Part shown: in pieces, positions 1-10,726 of the stretch
How positions within the stretch are numbered: the first letter of the stretch is position 1
Layout of the letters: each line of letters begins with the position of its first letter
NCBI RefSeq assembly: GCF_014640295.1
Contig: NZ_BMGR01000010.1
Coordinates: forward strand, 171,059-235,058
From: Paenibacillus abyssi
Lineage (GTDB): Bacteria; Bacillota; Bacilli; Paenibacillales; Paenibacillaceae
Length of the DNA: 64,000 nucleotides
Direction of reading: 5' to 3'
The notes under the pieces: generated by a model
The model's database searches: none
What the model was told of the DNA's origin: nothing
What the model saw: only the letters and a program-made list of their open reading frames with translations
Position numbers and translations under genes: made by a program

Positions 1-151
1 ACTCGTCTTCTAGTTCCATGACCAATTCAACGACATCGAGAGAATCAGCGCCAAGGTCATCCTTAAAAGATGCTTCCAGCGAGACTTCAGCTTCGTCAAC
101 GCCAAGGCGGTCAACGACGATGCGTTTTACGCGATCAAATACGTCGGACAT
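1..151 (-). CDS. acpP: Acyl carrier protein AcpP (3' end cut by the window edge)
   Basis: Carries growing acyl chains on a 4'-phosphopantetheine arm in type II fatty-acid synthesis in the cytoplasm. About 50 residues are visible, beginning [10 protein letters not shown], and they include the GADSLD motif whose serine takes the prosthetic group. The start at 151 has an AGGAGGTG ribosome binding site. It is the last visible gene of the fapR-plsX-fabH-fabD-fabG-acpP operon, 126 bases downstream of fabG. The acidic C-terminal part lies beyond base 1. The identity is secure from the motif and the neighbours. Confidence 0.93.
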   Translation of the reverse strand, partial: MSDVFDRVKRIVVDRLGVDEAEVSLEASFKDDLGADSLDVVELVMELEDE

Positions 152-277
152 CCGGTTCACCTCCTCTTTGGTATTATACGAGAATTGTGGACAAATTGCC
201 ATACGGCATTCACAATCCTTCACGGACTGCTTTGTCCCCTTGTTTCATACCGATTCCAGACGCCGGCTTTGCGTATT

Positions 278-1030
278 TTATCCCATATACATGCCGCCGT
301 CAACGTGTATCGTCTGGCCCGTCATATAGGCAGCCGAATCGGAAGCCAGGAATCGCACGGCCGACGCAATGTCCTGCGGCTGGCCGAGTCTGGCCAGCGG
401 AATTTGGCCGGACAGCTGCTCCCGCATCTCGGCTGGAAGCTTGTCGGTCATATCCGTTTCAATGAAACCAGGCGCTACGCAATTAACCGTGATGCCGCGC
501 GATGCCAGCTCGCGTGCCGTGGCCTTTGTCAGCCCGATCACGCCAGCTTTGGCCGCAACATAATTCGCTTGTCCCGGGTTGCCAAGCGCACCCACAACAG
601 ACGAAATATTGATAATGCGGCCTGAGCGTTGTTTCATCATCGGACGGGTAACGGCTTTGATCCCGTTAAATACACCCTTCAGATTCGTTTCGATGACTTG
701 ATCGAACTCTTCCTCTTTCATCCGCATGATGAGATTATCTCTTGTAATGCCGGCATTGTTCACAAGAATATCGATTGCACCGAACGATTCAATTACTTGA
801 CTTACCATCCGGTCGAACTCATCGGGCTTGCCCACATTCGCTTGAACGATCAGCGCACGGCGCCCGAGCGCTTCTACAGCTTTCGCCGTTTCGGTGGCTG
901 CGGCTTCACTGCCGGAATAATTGATGGCCACATCCGCGCCGCCTTCGGCAAGCGCCAATGCGATGGCCCGGCCGATCCCCCTTGACGCACCCGTCACAAG
1001 CGCTCTTTTGCCTGATAAATCTCCAAACAT
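278..1030 (-). CDS. fabG: 3-oxoacyl-[ACP] reductase FabG
   Basis: NADPH-dependent reduction of 3-oxoacyl-ACP to 3-hydroxyacyl-ACP in fatty-acid elongation; cytosolic short-chain dehydrogenase, 250 aa, the usual length. The nucleotide-binding motif TGASRGIG is at residues 13-20, NNAG near 91-94, and the catalytic set is Ser144, Tyr157 and Lys161 with the 13 and 4 residue spacings of FabG. The ATG at 1030 follows a GGGAGGGG ribosome binding site; an in-frame TTG 15 bases upstream overlaps that site and was not used. Third from the end of the FapR-controlled operon, 38 bases after fabD. Confidence 0.96.
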   Translation of the reverse strand: MFGDLSGKRALVTGASRGIGRAIALALAEGGADVAINYSGSEAAATETAKAVEALGRRALIVQANVGKPDEFDRMVSQVIESFGAIDILVNNAGITRDNLIMRMKEEEFDQVIETNLKGVFNGIKAVTRPMMKQRSGRIINISSVVGALGNPGQANYVAAKAGVIGLTKATARELASRGITVNCVAPGFIETDMTDKLPAEMREQLSGQIPLARLGQPQDIASAVRFLASDSAAYMTGQTIHVDGGMYMG

Positions 1031-1068
1031 TGTAACCCCTCCCAACTTGATATATACTTCGCGTTCCC

Positions 1069-2004
1069 TTATGAACCGGCGGATACCGCCGCTTCGAGCG
1101 CAGTCAGGCTGTTGATGGACAGGATGGTTACGCTTTTGTCAATTTTCTTGATCAAGCCGGCCAGCACCGTACCGGAACCGATCTCAACAAAGGTATCAAC
1201 GCCCTGCTCGATCATATAACGGACACTATCTTCCCATAATACGGGAGATACGACCTGATCCACCAGCAGCTTGCGGATCGACTCCGCATCCTGGACAGGC
1301 AGCGCTGTAACGTTCGCGATGACCGGAATGCCAGCATCCTGAAGCGTCAAGCTCTCCAGTACCGCCTGCAAACGCCCCGCTGCCGGCTGCATGAGCGAGG
1401 AATGGAACGGGCCGCTAACCTCAAGCGGGATGACCCGCTTGGCTCCGGCTTCCTTGCCGCGTTCCACGACAGCTGCCACACCGCTTGCCGAGCCCGACAC
1501 CACAATCTGCCCCGGGCAGTTGACGTTAGCGAGCTCCACCGCACCGGCTTCAGCGCTGACCGCACTACACAGCTGGGCCAGCGCTTCGCGCTCGGCGCCC
1601 AGAACGGCAGCCATTGCTCCTTGCCCGCCCGGAACCGCCTGCTCCATAAACTCACCGCGGGCGCGAACCGTCCGCACCGCATCCTCAAAGCTCAGTACAC
1701 CGGCCGCAACAAGCGCGCTGTATTCGCCAAGACTGTGGCCGGCAACATAATCCGGTGTCATTCCGCGCTCGCGGAACGCCTCGAGCAGCGCCACGCTGAC
1801 GGCGAGCAATGCCGGCTGCGTATTCGCCGTCTGCTTCAAGAGCTCGTCAGGTCCGTCAAAGATAATATCACTGAGCTTAAAGCCAAGCGCTTCATCCGCA
1901 CGGTCAATGACGCTGCGCGATGCTGCAATCGAATCATATACATCTTTCCCCATGCCGACGGCTTGCGCCCCTTGGCCGGGGAATACAAATGCAATTTTGC
2001 CCAT
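1069..2004 (-). CDS. fabD: Malonyl-CoA:ACP transacylase FabD
   Basis: Transfers malonyl groups from malonyl-CoA to ACP, supplying the elongation substrate of type II fatty-acid synthesis. It has 311 aa, typical for the family. The N-terminal FPGQGAQ motif, the nucleophile motif GHSLGEYSA (Ser91) and the partner histidine in GPFH (His201) are all present. The ATG at 2004 follows AGGAGG at good spacing. It lies between fabH and fabG in one minus-strand operon with short gaps, consistent with cotranscription under FapR. Confidence 0.96.
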   Translation of the reverse strand: MGKIAFVFPGQGAQAVGMGKDVYDSIAASRSVIDRADEALGFKLSDIIFDGPDELLKQTANTQPALLAVSVALLEAFRERGMTPDYVAGHSLGEYSALVAAGVLSFEDAVRTVRARGEFMEQAVPGGQGAMAAVLGAEREALAQLCSAVSAEAGAVELANVNCPGQIVVSGSASGVAAVVERGKEAGAKRVIPLEVSGPFHSSLMQPAAGRLQAVLESLTLQDAGIPVIANVTALPVQDAESIRKLLVDQVVSPVLWEDSVRYMIEQGVDTFVEIGSGTVLAGLIKKIDKSVTILSINSLTALEAAVSAGS

Positions 2005-2026
2005 GAATCCAAAGACCTCCTGCCTA

Positions 2027-3013
2027 TTACCAAATAAGTACCGATGCTCCCCAAGTCAATCCGCCGCCAAAACCGACAAAAACAAGCTTATCGCCTTCCT
2101 TAATCCGGCCTTCCTCGGCAGCTTCAGCCAGTGCAATCGGAATGGAGCCGGCCGAAACATTGCCGTACTTATGCAAATTGATCATGCACTTTTCTTCAGG
2201 CAGATTCAGTCGATTCAATGCGGATTGGATAATCCGGATGTTGGCTTGGTGAGGAATCAGCAGATCGATATCCGATGTTGTCATTCCGGCTTTATGTAAC
2301 GCATCTTCAGCCGCGCTTCCCATAATCCGCACGGCGAATTTGAATACTTCGCTGCCGGCCATTTGAATGAAATGCTGCCGATCATCTACGCTCCCTGCAG
2401 ACGCAGGAACACGCGAACCGCCGCCGCATACCTTCAACAATTCGCCGCCGGCACCGTCGGCGCCCAGCTCGAACGAACGGAATCCCCGCCCTTCCGGCAC
2501 ATGTCCGAGAACGACCGCTCCTGCACCGTCGCCGAACAGAATGCATGTATTGCGATCCGTATAATCCGTAATGCGGGACAAGCATTCCGCGCCAACGACA
2601 AGCGCATGCTTGTACATCCCCGATGCGATCATGCTCGAGGCTGTCGCCAAACCATAGATAAATCCGGAACACGCCGCCGACAGATCGAAGGCCGCTGCCT
2701 TGCGCGCGCCGAGCTTATCCTGCAGCAGGCAGGCCGTAGACGGGAAAAACATATCCGGCGTAACTGTCGCTACAATAATGAGGTCCAGTTCTTCCGCCGT
2801 TATGCCTGCCGCAGCCAGCGCTTGCTTCGACGCTTCATAAGCAAGATCGGATGTGGCCTGCTCCGGAGCAGCCATCCGGCGCTCACGAATGCCTGTGCGG
2901 GTAACGATCCATTCGTCATTCGTATCCACCATTTGTTCCAATTCTTGATTGGTCAATATGCGATCGGGAACATATTTTCCCGTTCCAATAATTCCGACCG
3001 GATGCAAATTCAT
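2027..3013 (-). CDS. fabH: 3-oxoacyl-[ACP] synthase III FabH
   Basis: Starts fatty-acid synthesis by condensing a short or branched acyl-CoA primer with malonyl-ACP. It has 328 aa. The catalytic cysteine is Cys115 in SAACSGF, the histidine is in IPHQANIRI, and the asparagine is in KYGNVSAGS. The C-terminal GFGGGLTWGA signature is present. It sits between plsX and fabD; from knowledge of B. subtilis, fabH genes there lie outside the fapR operon, so this arrangement differs. It ends 23 bases before fabD. Confidence 0.96.
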   Translation of the reverse strand: MNLHPVGIIGTGKYVPDRILTNQELEQMVDTNDEWIVTRTGIRERRMAAPEQATSDLAYEASKQALAAAGITAEELDLIIVATVTPDMFFPSTACLLQDKLGARKAAAFDLSAACSGFIYGLATASSMIASGMYKHALVVGAECLSRITDYTDRNTCILFGDGAGAVVLGHVPEGRGFRSFELGADGAGGELLKVCGGGSRVPASAGSVDDRQHFIQMAGSEVFKFAVRIMGSAAEDALHKAGMTTSDIDLLIPHQANIRIIQSALNRLNLPEEKCMINLHKYGNVSAGSIPIALAEAAEEGRIKEGDKLVFVGFGGGLTWGASVLIW

Positions 3014-3023
3014 AGGGTCACAC

Positions 3024-4013
3024 TCACTTCCCGCTAATTTCCGTTGTGATGGATTGAATTAAATTACTCTGCAGCGCGATCCGCGCCTGCCGCACGGCAT
3101 TCTTGACGGCTACGGAATCGGAAGAGCCATGGCTTTTCATCACTAAGCCGTTCACGCCGAGCAGCGGGGCAGCGCCGTGTTCTTTATAGTCCATCTTCTG
3201 TTTGAAGCCGCGAAGCTTGGGCAGCATGATCGCCGCAGCCAGCTTTGTAAGCCACGAACGCGTAAATTCCTCTTTCAGGACAGAGAAGACCGTACTTGCC
3301 GTCCCTTCCATCGCCTTAAGCATAATATTCCCGACAAAGCCGTCGCACACCAAAACATCGCAATTGCGGGCCAATACATCCCGTGCCTCCACATTCCCGA
3401 CAAAATGAATCGGCGCCGACTCAAGCAGGTCGAATGCGGCTTTCGTCAGCTCATTGCCTTTTTTCGCTTCTGTGCCGACATTAAGCAAGCCGACCCGCGG
3501 CCTTGCCATCTTATGAACCTTTTCACGATAAATGCTTCCCATCAGCGCATACTGCAGTAAATGCTCCGGCTTGGCATCCATGTTCGCGCCCAGATCAAGC
3601 GCGAGTACACCGATGTTATCCAGCGTCGGCACCATCGGCGCAAGCGCTGGGCGCTCTATGCCTTCGATGCGCCCGACCACCAGCAGCCCGGCCGTCATCA
3701 AGGCGCCTGTGTTGCCTGCGGAGATCATCGCATCGGCTTCCCCTTCGCGGACAAGCCTGCCGGCTATAACCATTGAGGAGTCCTTCTTGCGCCGAATCGC
3801 TTTGACGGGCTCCTCGTCCGGCTCCACCACCTCGGAAGCATGCCGAAGCTCCACATTGCCGGGAGCCTGTCCCTTCAGCAGCGGCTCAATCCGCTTCGTA
3901 TCACCCACCAGAACGAGCTGGGTATCCCGCCATTCAGCCGCCGCGTCCAGCGCTCCCTGCACGATTGCCGCTGGCGCATTGTCGCCGCCCATAACATCAA
4001 TTGCGATCCGCAT
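3024..4013 (-). CDS. plsX: Phosphate acyltransferase PlsX
   Basis: Converts acyl-ACP and phosphate to acyl-phosphate, the donor used by PlsY in the first step of phospholipid synthesis; a peripheral membrane enzyme. It has 329 aa. The N-terminus MRIAIDVMGGDNAP is diagnostic, followed by the family segments SAGNTGALM and DGFVGNIMLK. The ATG at 4013 follows AGGGGGAGA and lies inside the last codons of fapR, a 17-base overlap that suggests translational coupling. A longer reading to 4043 exists but lacks a better ribosome binding site. Confidence 0.95.
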   Translation of the reverse strand: MRIAIDVMGGDNAPAAIVQGALDAAAEWRDTQLVLVGDTKRIEPLLKGQAPGNVELRHASEVVEPDEEPVKAIRRKKDSSMVIAGRLVREGEADAMISAGNTGALMTAGLLVVGRIEGIERPALAPMVPTLDNIGVLALDLGANMDAKPEHLLQYALMGSIYREKVHKMARPRVGLLNVGTEAKKGNELTKAAFDLLESAPIHFVGNVEARDVLARNCDVLVCDGFVGNIMLKAMEGTASTVFSVLKEEFTRSWLTKLAAAIMLPKLRGFKQKMDYKEHGAAPLLGVNGLVMKSHGSSDSVAVKNAVRQARIALQSNLIQSITTEISGK

Positions 4014-4614
4014 TTTCGTCTCCCCCTTCGATGTTCGCGCCACCAGCGGATCGATAAATGATAAAATGCCCTTGAAAAACCATTTCTTCGCCTACATACG
4101 TGAACACTTCCACTTTTGCTTTGCTGCTGCCTCCGGAGTTCGATCTTACATACGCCTTAGCGATACATTTTTCCCCCAGCTTAACTGAACGGATAAACCG
4201 GATGTCCGCCGAAGCGGTCAGGGCGATTTCCTCATTAATAACGGCAACGGCCAGCGAGTTCGCTTGGGCAAAGACATGATGGCCCCGCGCGATTCCGGTT
4301 CTGGAAAATACATGTTCTTCACGAATATCAAAAATCGAGATTCCGCTCTTATCCAACTGTAAATCAATAATATCACCAATGACTTCATGCAGCGGCAGCG
4401 ACCGCACCGCATCGTAGGAGCGCTCGGCCATCAGCTTCACGCGTTCCCGGAGCTCCGGTATGCCAAGCTCCATCCGGTCAAGCCGGATCGTCTGGATGCT
4501 CACCTTGAGCAGCCGGTTCAATTCGCGATCCGCAATAAACGGATTCTCTTCAATCAGCTTGGATAACTGCTGCTGCCGCTGGCGTTTGGGCAGACGTTCG
4601 ATGGTCCGCACCAC
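3997..4614 (-). CDS. fapR: Fatty-acid and phospholipid regulator FapR
   Basis: Repressor of lipid-synthesis genes that releases DNA when it binds malonyl-CoA. About 205 aa. The N-terminal helix-turn-helix (about residues 20-60) contains SIQTIRLDRMELGIPELRERVK, close to B. subtilis FapR; the rest is the hot-dog effector domain with SGISIF, GHHVFAQANSLAVA and the C-terminal strands. The start is unsure: GTG at 4614 (or 4611) is the first possible codon, but the only Shine-Dalgarno-like bases overlap it and the TATAAT box is only about 10 bases upstream. A FapR operator lies directly upstream, so autoregulation is likely. Confidence 0.92.
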   Translation of the reverse strand: MVRTIERLPKRQRQQQLSKLIEENPFIADRELNRLLKVSIQTIRLDRMELGIPELRERVKLMAERSYDAVRSLPLHEVIGDIIDLQLDKSGISIFDIREEHVFSRTGIARGHHVFAQANSLAVAVINEEIALTASADIRFIRSVKLGEKCIAKAYVRSNSGGSSKAKVEVFTYVGEEMVFQGHFIIYRSAGGANIEGGDENADRN

Positions 4615-4623
4615 CTTTGTATC

Positions 4624-4651
4624 ATTATAGTATACTCGGCTTCAACGTCAG
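4624..4651 (-). promoter_or_regulatory. Probable sigma-A promoter of the fapR operon
   Basis: Read on the minus strand, CTGACG (4646-4651) and TATAAT (4624-4629) are separated by 16 bases. Transcription would begin near 4617, almost at the proposed fapR GTG. The FapR operator directly abuts the -35 box. Confidence 0.6.
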
Positions 4652-4653
4652 AT

Positions 4654-4672
4654 ATTATCACCAGGTACTAAT
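4654..4672 (-). promoter_or_regulatory. FapR operator
   Basis: On the minus strand the sequence is ATTAGTACCTGGTGATAAT. The left half and centre match the known Bacillus FapR box (TTAGTACCTrrTACTAA type) exactly; the right half is an imperfect inverted copy. It touches the -35 element of the fapR promoter, as expected for a repressor of the fapR-plsX-fabHDG-acpP operon. Confidence 0.83.
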
Positions 4673-4681
4673 TTCAGTATA

Positions 4682-4745
4682 AAGAAAAATACGGCAGGAA
4701 GCAACGGCTGTTACGATATTGCTGCGAATAGCCGCCTGCCGTATT
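4682..4745 (-). terminator. Second hairpin between rpmF and fapR, U-tailed
   Basis: Arms ATACGGCAGG and CCTGCCGTAT (4736-4745 and 4690-4699 on the plus strand) enclose a smaller inner stem, CGGCT/AGCCG. On the minus strand the stem is followed by TTTTTCTTT. It probably backs up the first rpmF terminator and insulates the fapR promoter. Confidence 0.6.
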
Positions 4746-4751
4746 CAGGCA

Positions 4752-4784
4752 AAAAAATAGCACCTCACCAAGGATGAAGTACTA
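4752..4784 (-). terminator. Intrinsic terminator of yceD-rpmF
   Basis: On the minus strand a 9-base-pair stem with two G-U pairs (AGTACTTCA / TGAGGTGCT, loop of 7) is followed by ATTTTTTT. It begins 14 bases after the rpmF stop codon. Confidence 0.7.
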
Positions 4785-4797
4785 CTTGTAAAAACTG

Positions 4798-4971
4798 TTA
4801 TTGCTTGATAATTTCTCTCGATTTATAGGTTCCGCACACTTTGCACACGTGGTGAGCCAGCTTCAACTCTCCGCATTGCTCGCATTTGACCATACCCGGC
4901 ACCATCAGTTTGAAGTGCGTGCGGCGTTTGTCGCGACGAGTTTTGGATGTTCTTCTTTGTGGTACTGCCAT
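4798..4971 (-). CDS. rpmF: 50S ribosomal protein L32
   Basis: Structural protein of the large ribosomal subunit. It has 57 aa and starts [20 protein letters not shown], diagnostic for L32. Cys30, Cys33, Cys43 and Cys46 form two CxxC pairs, so this is the zinc-binding form. The ATG at 4971 follows AAGGAGG. It is paired with the upstream yceD gene, the usual yceD-rpmF arrangement, and ends in a terminator. Confidence 0.97.
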   Translation of the reverse strand: MAVPQRRTSKTRRDKRRTHFKLMVPGMVKCEQCGELKLAHHVCKVCGTYKSREIIKQ

Positions 4972-5019
4972 TTTTCCCACCTCCTTCACAGAATAACACA
5001 GCGTTTTACTGTTCGTTCA

Positions 5020-5526
5020 TTATGGCTTGAATAAATCTTTCAGCGCCGCGAATCTCGGATCAACGCCCTCGCGCGCGCAGCCGCATTGATGTTCATTCAA
5101 ATTGGTTCCGCACTGCGGACATAAGCCTTGGCAGTTCTCCTGACAGAGCGGTATGAATGGTACATGAAGCAGCAACGATTCTTCAACATAAGGCGTCAGG
5201 TCGACCTTGTCTTCCTTCACCTTAATAATATCCTCATCCTCTTCTTCGCCGTCCGCCGCTTTAAGCGTCTGGAAGCGTTCAAAGAAAGGAATATCCACAT
5301 GTTCATGCGTGGGCTCCAAACAACGTGAACAAGCGAGTTCGAGATCGATGGCCAGCTCACCCTCCACTTTGACGACCTTCTCTTCGGCACTTGCCTCAAG
5401 CCGGATATCAAGCGGCCCTGCTTTCAGAACATCCTTGTTGTTCTTAAGCAGTTCATCAACGTTCATTGTCGTATGAATCGGAACCCTTGTCCCTTTGGAC
5501 AACATTTCTTGTATGCGTATCAACAT
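5020..5526 (-). CDS. YceD/DUF177 family protein (YlbN)
   Basis: Conserved protein coded next to rpmF in most bacteria; members are implicated in 23S rRNA accumulation, but the mechanism is not something the sequence shows. It has 168 aa. It contains the DUF177 cysteine motif LACSRCLEP in the middle and a second cluster CQENCQGLCPQCGTNLN near the C-terminus, which could bind a metal. A very acidic stretch (EEEDEDII) lies between them. The ATG at 5526 has GGAGTG upstream; longer in-frame readings lack a binding site. It is 48 bases upstream of rpmF. Confidence 0.88.
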   Translation of the reverse strand: MLIRIQEMLSKGTRVPIHTTMNVDELLKNNKDVLKAGPLDIRLEASAEEKVVKVEGELAIDLELACSRCLEPTHEHVDIPFFERFQTLKAADGEEEDEDIIKVKEDKVDLTPYVEESLLLHVPFIPLCQENCQGLCPQCGTNLNEHQCGCAREGVDPRFAALKDLFKP

Positions 5527-5680
5527 TAAGATCACTCCAAACAAACAAAGATTATTATATCGACCAGCCAGCTGTTTTGTCAACATTTTCACGTATAGAA
5601 ATGCCAAATAAAATGTCGAATAGGCGATTTAGGCCAAACCGTGTTATATTGGGAGGACCTAATCGTTTCGGAGGAAAGCT

Positions 5681-6922
5681 ATGCGGACCGTCGGTATCAT
5701 TGTTGAGTATAACCCATTTCACAACGGACATTTGTATCATTTACAGCAATCCGTCAAAATAACGCAGGCTGATGCCGTCGTTGCCGTCATGAGCGGACCA
5801 TTTCTGCAGCGGGGCGAACCGGCCATTGTGGATAAATGGTCCCGTGCCGAGATGGCGCTGCGCGGCGGATGCGATCTTGTCATTGAACTGCCCGTTGCCT
5901 ACGCTGCACAAGCGGCGGAATGGTTCGCGTTCGGCGCCGTATCGCTGCTTGATGCGACGGGAATCGTCGATTCGATCTGCTTTGGCAGCGAAAGCGGCGA
6001 TCTGCGCAGTCTGCGCCTCATTGCACGGACATTAGCGAGCGAGCCGGAGGCGTTTCAAACGCTTCTTAGGGAAACGTTAAAAACCGGCGCCAGCTATCCA
6101 TCCGCTTACAGCAGCGCGGTCAAGCGTTATATGCAAGAACGCGGCGAAACGCAAGCCGCTAATTATCCGCTGGGTAAACCCAATAACACACTTGGCCTGC
6201 ATTATTTAATCGCGCTTGAGAGAATCAACAGCCGGATTGAGCCTTATACGATTATAAGGGAAAAAGCCGGTTACCACCAAACCGAGATCACGGACCGGCA
6301 AATCGCAAGCGCAACGGCCATCCGGCGGATGCTTACGGAGGATCGTACTCTGGGAGCGATCTCCTCTTATGTGCCTGGCTCCACCCTTGACATACTGGAA
6401 CGTGAATGGAACAGCAGCCAAGGACCGGTCACCTGGGATCATTTCTTCCCTGCACTGCTCCACCTGCTCGCTTCCCAAAACGCACAACAGCTGTCCTCGT
6501 TCCATGAGATGAACGAAGGACTGGAGTTTCGACTGCGGCAGACACTCACTCAACTGGACAGCCTCGATTTTGATGCGCTGCTCCAATCGCTCAAGACCCG
6601 GCGTTATACACGCACCAAGCTGCAGCGGGCGCTGTTGGCCGTGCTGCTCGGCCATCGCAAGGCTATGTTGCATCCCGACCGGCTGCAGGGCGGCGTAGAT
6701 TACATCCGCGTGCTTGGCTTTACGGACAAGGGCAGGACTTTGCTAAAGCGGATGAAAAAGACAGCGAGGCTTCCGGTTCTGCTCACCGCCGCCCGCTCAC
6801 CTGATGGACTGCGGTATTTGGAGCTGGATATCCAGGCTGCATCCGTCTACTCGCTCGCTCAGGCCGGTGTATCATCCAAATCGATGTTTCGCGATTACTA
6901 CAGACCGCCGGTCATGATCTGA
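5681..6922 (+). CDS. tmcAL: tRNA(Met) cytidine acetate ligase TmcAL (YlbM)
   Basis: Activates acetate with ATP to form N4-acetylcytidine at the wobble base of elongator tRNA(Met). It has 413 aa, the expected size. The nucleotidyltransferase core starts at once: VEYNPFHNGH, with the HxGH-type motif at residues 14-17, and the family segment MSGPFLQRGEPAIVDKW follows. The ATG at 5681 has a GGAGG site. It stands alone on the plus strand and its stop codon lies within the right arm of its terminator. It converges on ylbL with an 11-base overlap. Confidence 0.93.
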   Translation: MRTVGIIVEYNPFHNGHLYHLQQSVKITQADAVVAVMSGPFLQRGEPAIVDKWSRAEMALRGGCDLVIELPVAYAAQAAEWFAFGAVSLLDATGIVDSICFGSESGDLRSLRLIARTLASEPEAFQTLLRETLKTGASYPSAYSSAVKRYMQERGETQAANYPLGKPNNTLGLHYLIALERINSRIEPYTIIREKAGYHQTEITDRQIASATAIRRMLTEDRTLGAISSYVPGSTLDILEREWNSSQGPVTWDHFFPALLHLLASQNAQQLSSFHEMNEGLEFRLRQTLTQLDSLDFDALLQSLKTRRYTRTKLQRALLAVLLGHRKAMLHPDRLQGGVDYIRVLGFTDKGRTLLKRMKKTARLPVLLTAARSPDGLRYLELDIQAASVYSLAQAGVSSKSMFRDYYRPPVMI

Positions 6923-6936
6923 CCGGCGGTTTTTCT
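6904..6936 (+). terminator. Terminator of tmcAL
   Basis: A perfect 11-base-pair stem (ACCGCCGGTCA / TGACCGGCGGT, loop TGATC) is followed by TTTTCT on the plus strand. The tmcAL stop codon (6920-6922) and the complement of the ylbL stop codon (6912-6914) both lie in the stem. There is no T-run on the minus side. Confidence 0.85.
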
Positions 6937-7961
6937 ATCTTAGCCAATACTTCAACAGCCTCCTGCAGCGAACCCGCAGCCTCAACGCGCATGGACGAGC
7001 CGATCTTCTCCGCCTGCGCCTTGGCTTCCTGCACATTTTCCTTTGGCGCGAGGAAGAGCTGCGCGCCTTTGCGGTGGGCCGCCGTTACTTTCAACGCTAT
7101 GCCGCCGATCGGCCCGACCGTGCTTTCCGGCGTTATTGTTCCGGTGCCGGCAACAAGCAGCCCGCCGGATAAATCGCCTGCCGTCAAATAATCCACCATC
7201 TGCAGCGCAAACATTAATCCTGCGGAAGGACCGCCAATCTCTCCGGCGGCGATCTGTATCGCCTTGCTCTTATCTTCCGGAACGATATTTCTTATTTCCG
7301 TCAGCAGAACACCGCCCAGCATCTTCGGCAAATCGCTGGCGGCAGGCTCGCCTGGAATCATCTGAAGCGTCGTTTTCAGCTCTACAGCCTGTCCTTGCCG
7401 AAGCACAGACCATACCAGTGTTTCCCCCGTCCCGCCTGCAGCGAGAAGCTTTGCTAACGAATCCGCATCCTTAATTTCGCTGCTGTTCACGCTGAGCAAT
7501 ACATCGCCTGCATGGAAGCCATCTTCAGCCTGTGAGCTGACATCCGTAACAACGAGCTTCTCAGGTTGAATGGCATACTTGACGCCCGCAAACCGATAAG
7601 CCGCCTCCACGGCATCGCTTTGCGAGTTCTGCATGACGACCACCAGCCGTTCCACATATTCCTCTCTGGTCTTGCCGCCCAATACATCTTTCTTCCGAAG
7701 CAGCAGCATATCATCCTCCCAAGCGGTTCGGGCAACCGTCCAGAAATTAGCAAAGGACATATGAACGGTTGTTAACATAAACTTACCCTCTCCCGGCGGG
7801 TCTCCCGACGCAACCTTTATCATCGGCGTAACAGGCTCTACGATGCCCGGCTCATACACAACGAAGGGCGTAGGAATATAGAGCAAAAATATCATCAACA
7901 GCGCCGCAGACAGCGCAGGACGCCAGATGCTGCTCATAAAGCTCTGTTTTCCGGCAGGCAT
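6912..7961 (-). CDS. PDZ domain Lon-like membrane protease (YlbL/SepM family)
   Basis: Membrane-anchored serine protease of the S16 (Lon) family; relatives include B. subtilis YlbL and streptococcal SepM, which act outside the cell. It has 349 aa: one N-terminal membrane segment (about residues 15-33), a PDZ domain (about 125-200) and a Lon-type proteolytic domain with Ser246 in GGPSAGLMF and Lys291 in GGIALKV, the catalytic Ser/Lys pair. The ATG at 7961 follows GGAGGAT. It converges with tmcAL, sharing 11 bases. The target is not evident from context. Confidence 0.9.
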   Translation of the reverse strand: MPAGKQSFMSSIWRPALSAALLMIFLLYIPTPFVVYEPGIVEPVTPMIKVASGDPPGEGKFMLTTVHMSFANFWTVARTAWEDDMLLLRKKDVLGGKTREEYVERLVVVMQNSQSDAVEAAYRFAGVKYAIQPEKLVVTDVSSQAEDGFHAGDVLLSVNSSEIKDADSLAKLLAAGGTGETLVWSVLRQGQAVELKTTLQMIPGEPAASDLPKMLGGVLLTEIRNIVPEDKSKAIQIAAGEIGGPSAGLMFALQMVDYLTAGDLSGGLLVAGTGTITPESTVGPIGGIALKVTAAHRKGAQLFLAPKENVQEAKAQAEKIGSSMRVEAAGSLQEAVEVLAKIEKPPVRS

Positions 7962-8062
7962 CTTTATCCTCCTTCAATTTCAAACGCTGGTCTAACGCTT
8001 GCAGCGTTTGCGTACATTGTAATGTCTGTCCAAATTCCAAATCAAGAGGAGGTTGGAGCATA

Positions 8063-10351
<2,289 letters not shown>

Positions 10352-10499
10352 TACTGCCCGCTCCCTTCGTCAAAAATTTCTTCTGCTATCGTACCACAAT
10401 TTTCCCCGCTTGAAAAAAAGGAGCTTTTCCTGACTGCAGCGGTTCCTCAAAACAGGGGGCTGCGGAATAATTGTTTATCCCCTGATGTATAATTGTGCC

Positions 10500-10639
10500 G
10501 AAATCGGCAATCCTTTAATTATCGGCATCGAGAGATGTCGTAGACAACCGCGGAGAAGACTTACGTTTCCCCATAAGCTCTTCGTCCGGTTTCTCCTCTC
10601 CCATGAAAGAGGCTCCCGAAAGGGAGCCTCGATTTTTTT
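10500..10639 (+). ncRNA. Structured RNA of unknown class (leader or small RNA) before the L,D-transpeptidase gene
   Basis: The 375-base gap between rsmD and the next gene holds no ORF but much structure. A TATAAT box at 10488-10493 (no good -35) would start a transcript near 10500. Then come a GCCG/CGGC hairpin at 10497-10508, a GGCATC-GAGA-GATGTC hairpin at 10524-10539, and a 9-base-pair stem with one bulge at 10555-10583 whose loop is CGTTTCCCCA. A further C-rich single strand (TTCTCCTCTCCC, 10591-10602) leads into a strong terminator. It fits no riboswitch consensus I know. C-rich unpaired segments resemble small RNAs that pair with ribosome binding sites. The function is unproven. Confidence 0.45.
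10609..10639 (+). terminator. Intrinsic terminator 88 bases upstream of the L,D-transpeptidase
   Basis: A 9-base-pair stem, GAGGCTCCC / GGGAGCCTC, is closed by a GAAA tetraloop and followed by GA and seven T. It either ends a short RNA or acts as an attenuator for the gene at 10727. Confidence 0.88.
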
Positions 10640-10726
10640 ATATCCCGCTGCTGCAAATCATGCCCTAAAAGAAAAGAACCTTTCCGGCCACACCGCTCAT
10701 AACCTGTTGTAAAAGGAGTGGTGAAA

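Noticed and set aside
5614..5620. Spo0A box TGTCGAA upstream of tmcAL
   Set aside because: A single 7-base match occurs often by chance and no paired box or matching promoter position is seen.
7981..8010. 9-base inverted repeat before ylbJ as a terminator of ylbL or ylbJ
   Set aside because: There is no T-run on either side; it could be an operator, but nothing identifies a regulator.
10440..10640. ydaO (c-di-AMP), glycine or cobalamin riboswitch before the L,D-transpeptidase
   Set aside because: The location suits a ydaO riboswitch, but its conserved core segments cannot be found; nor can those of other known classes.
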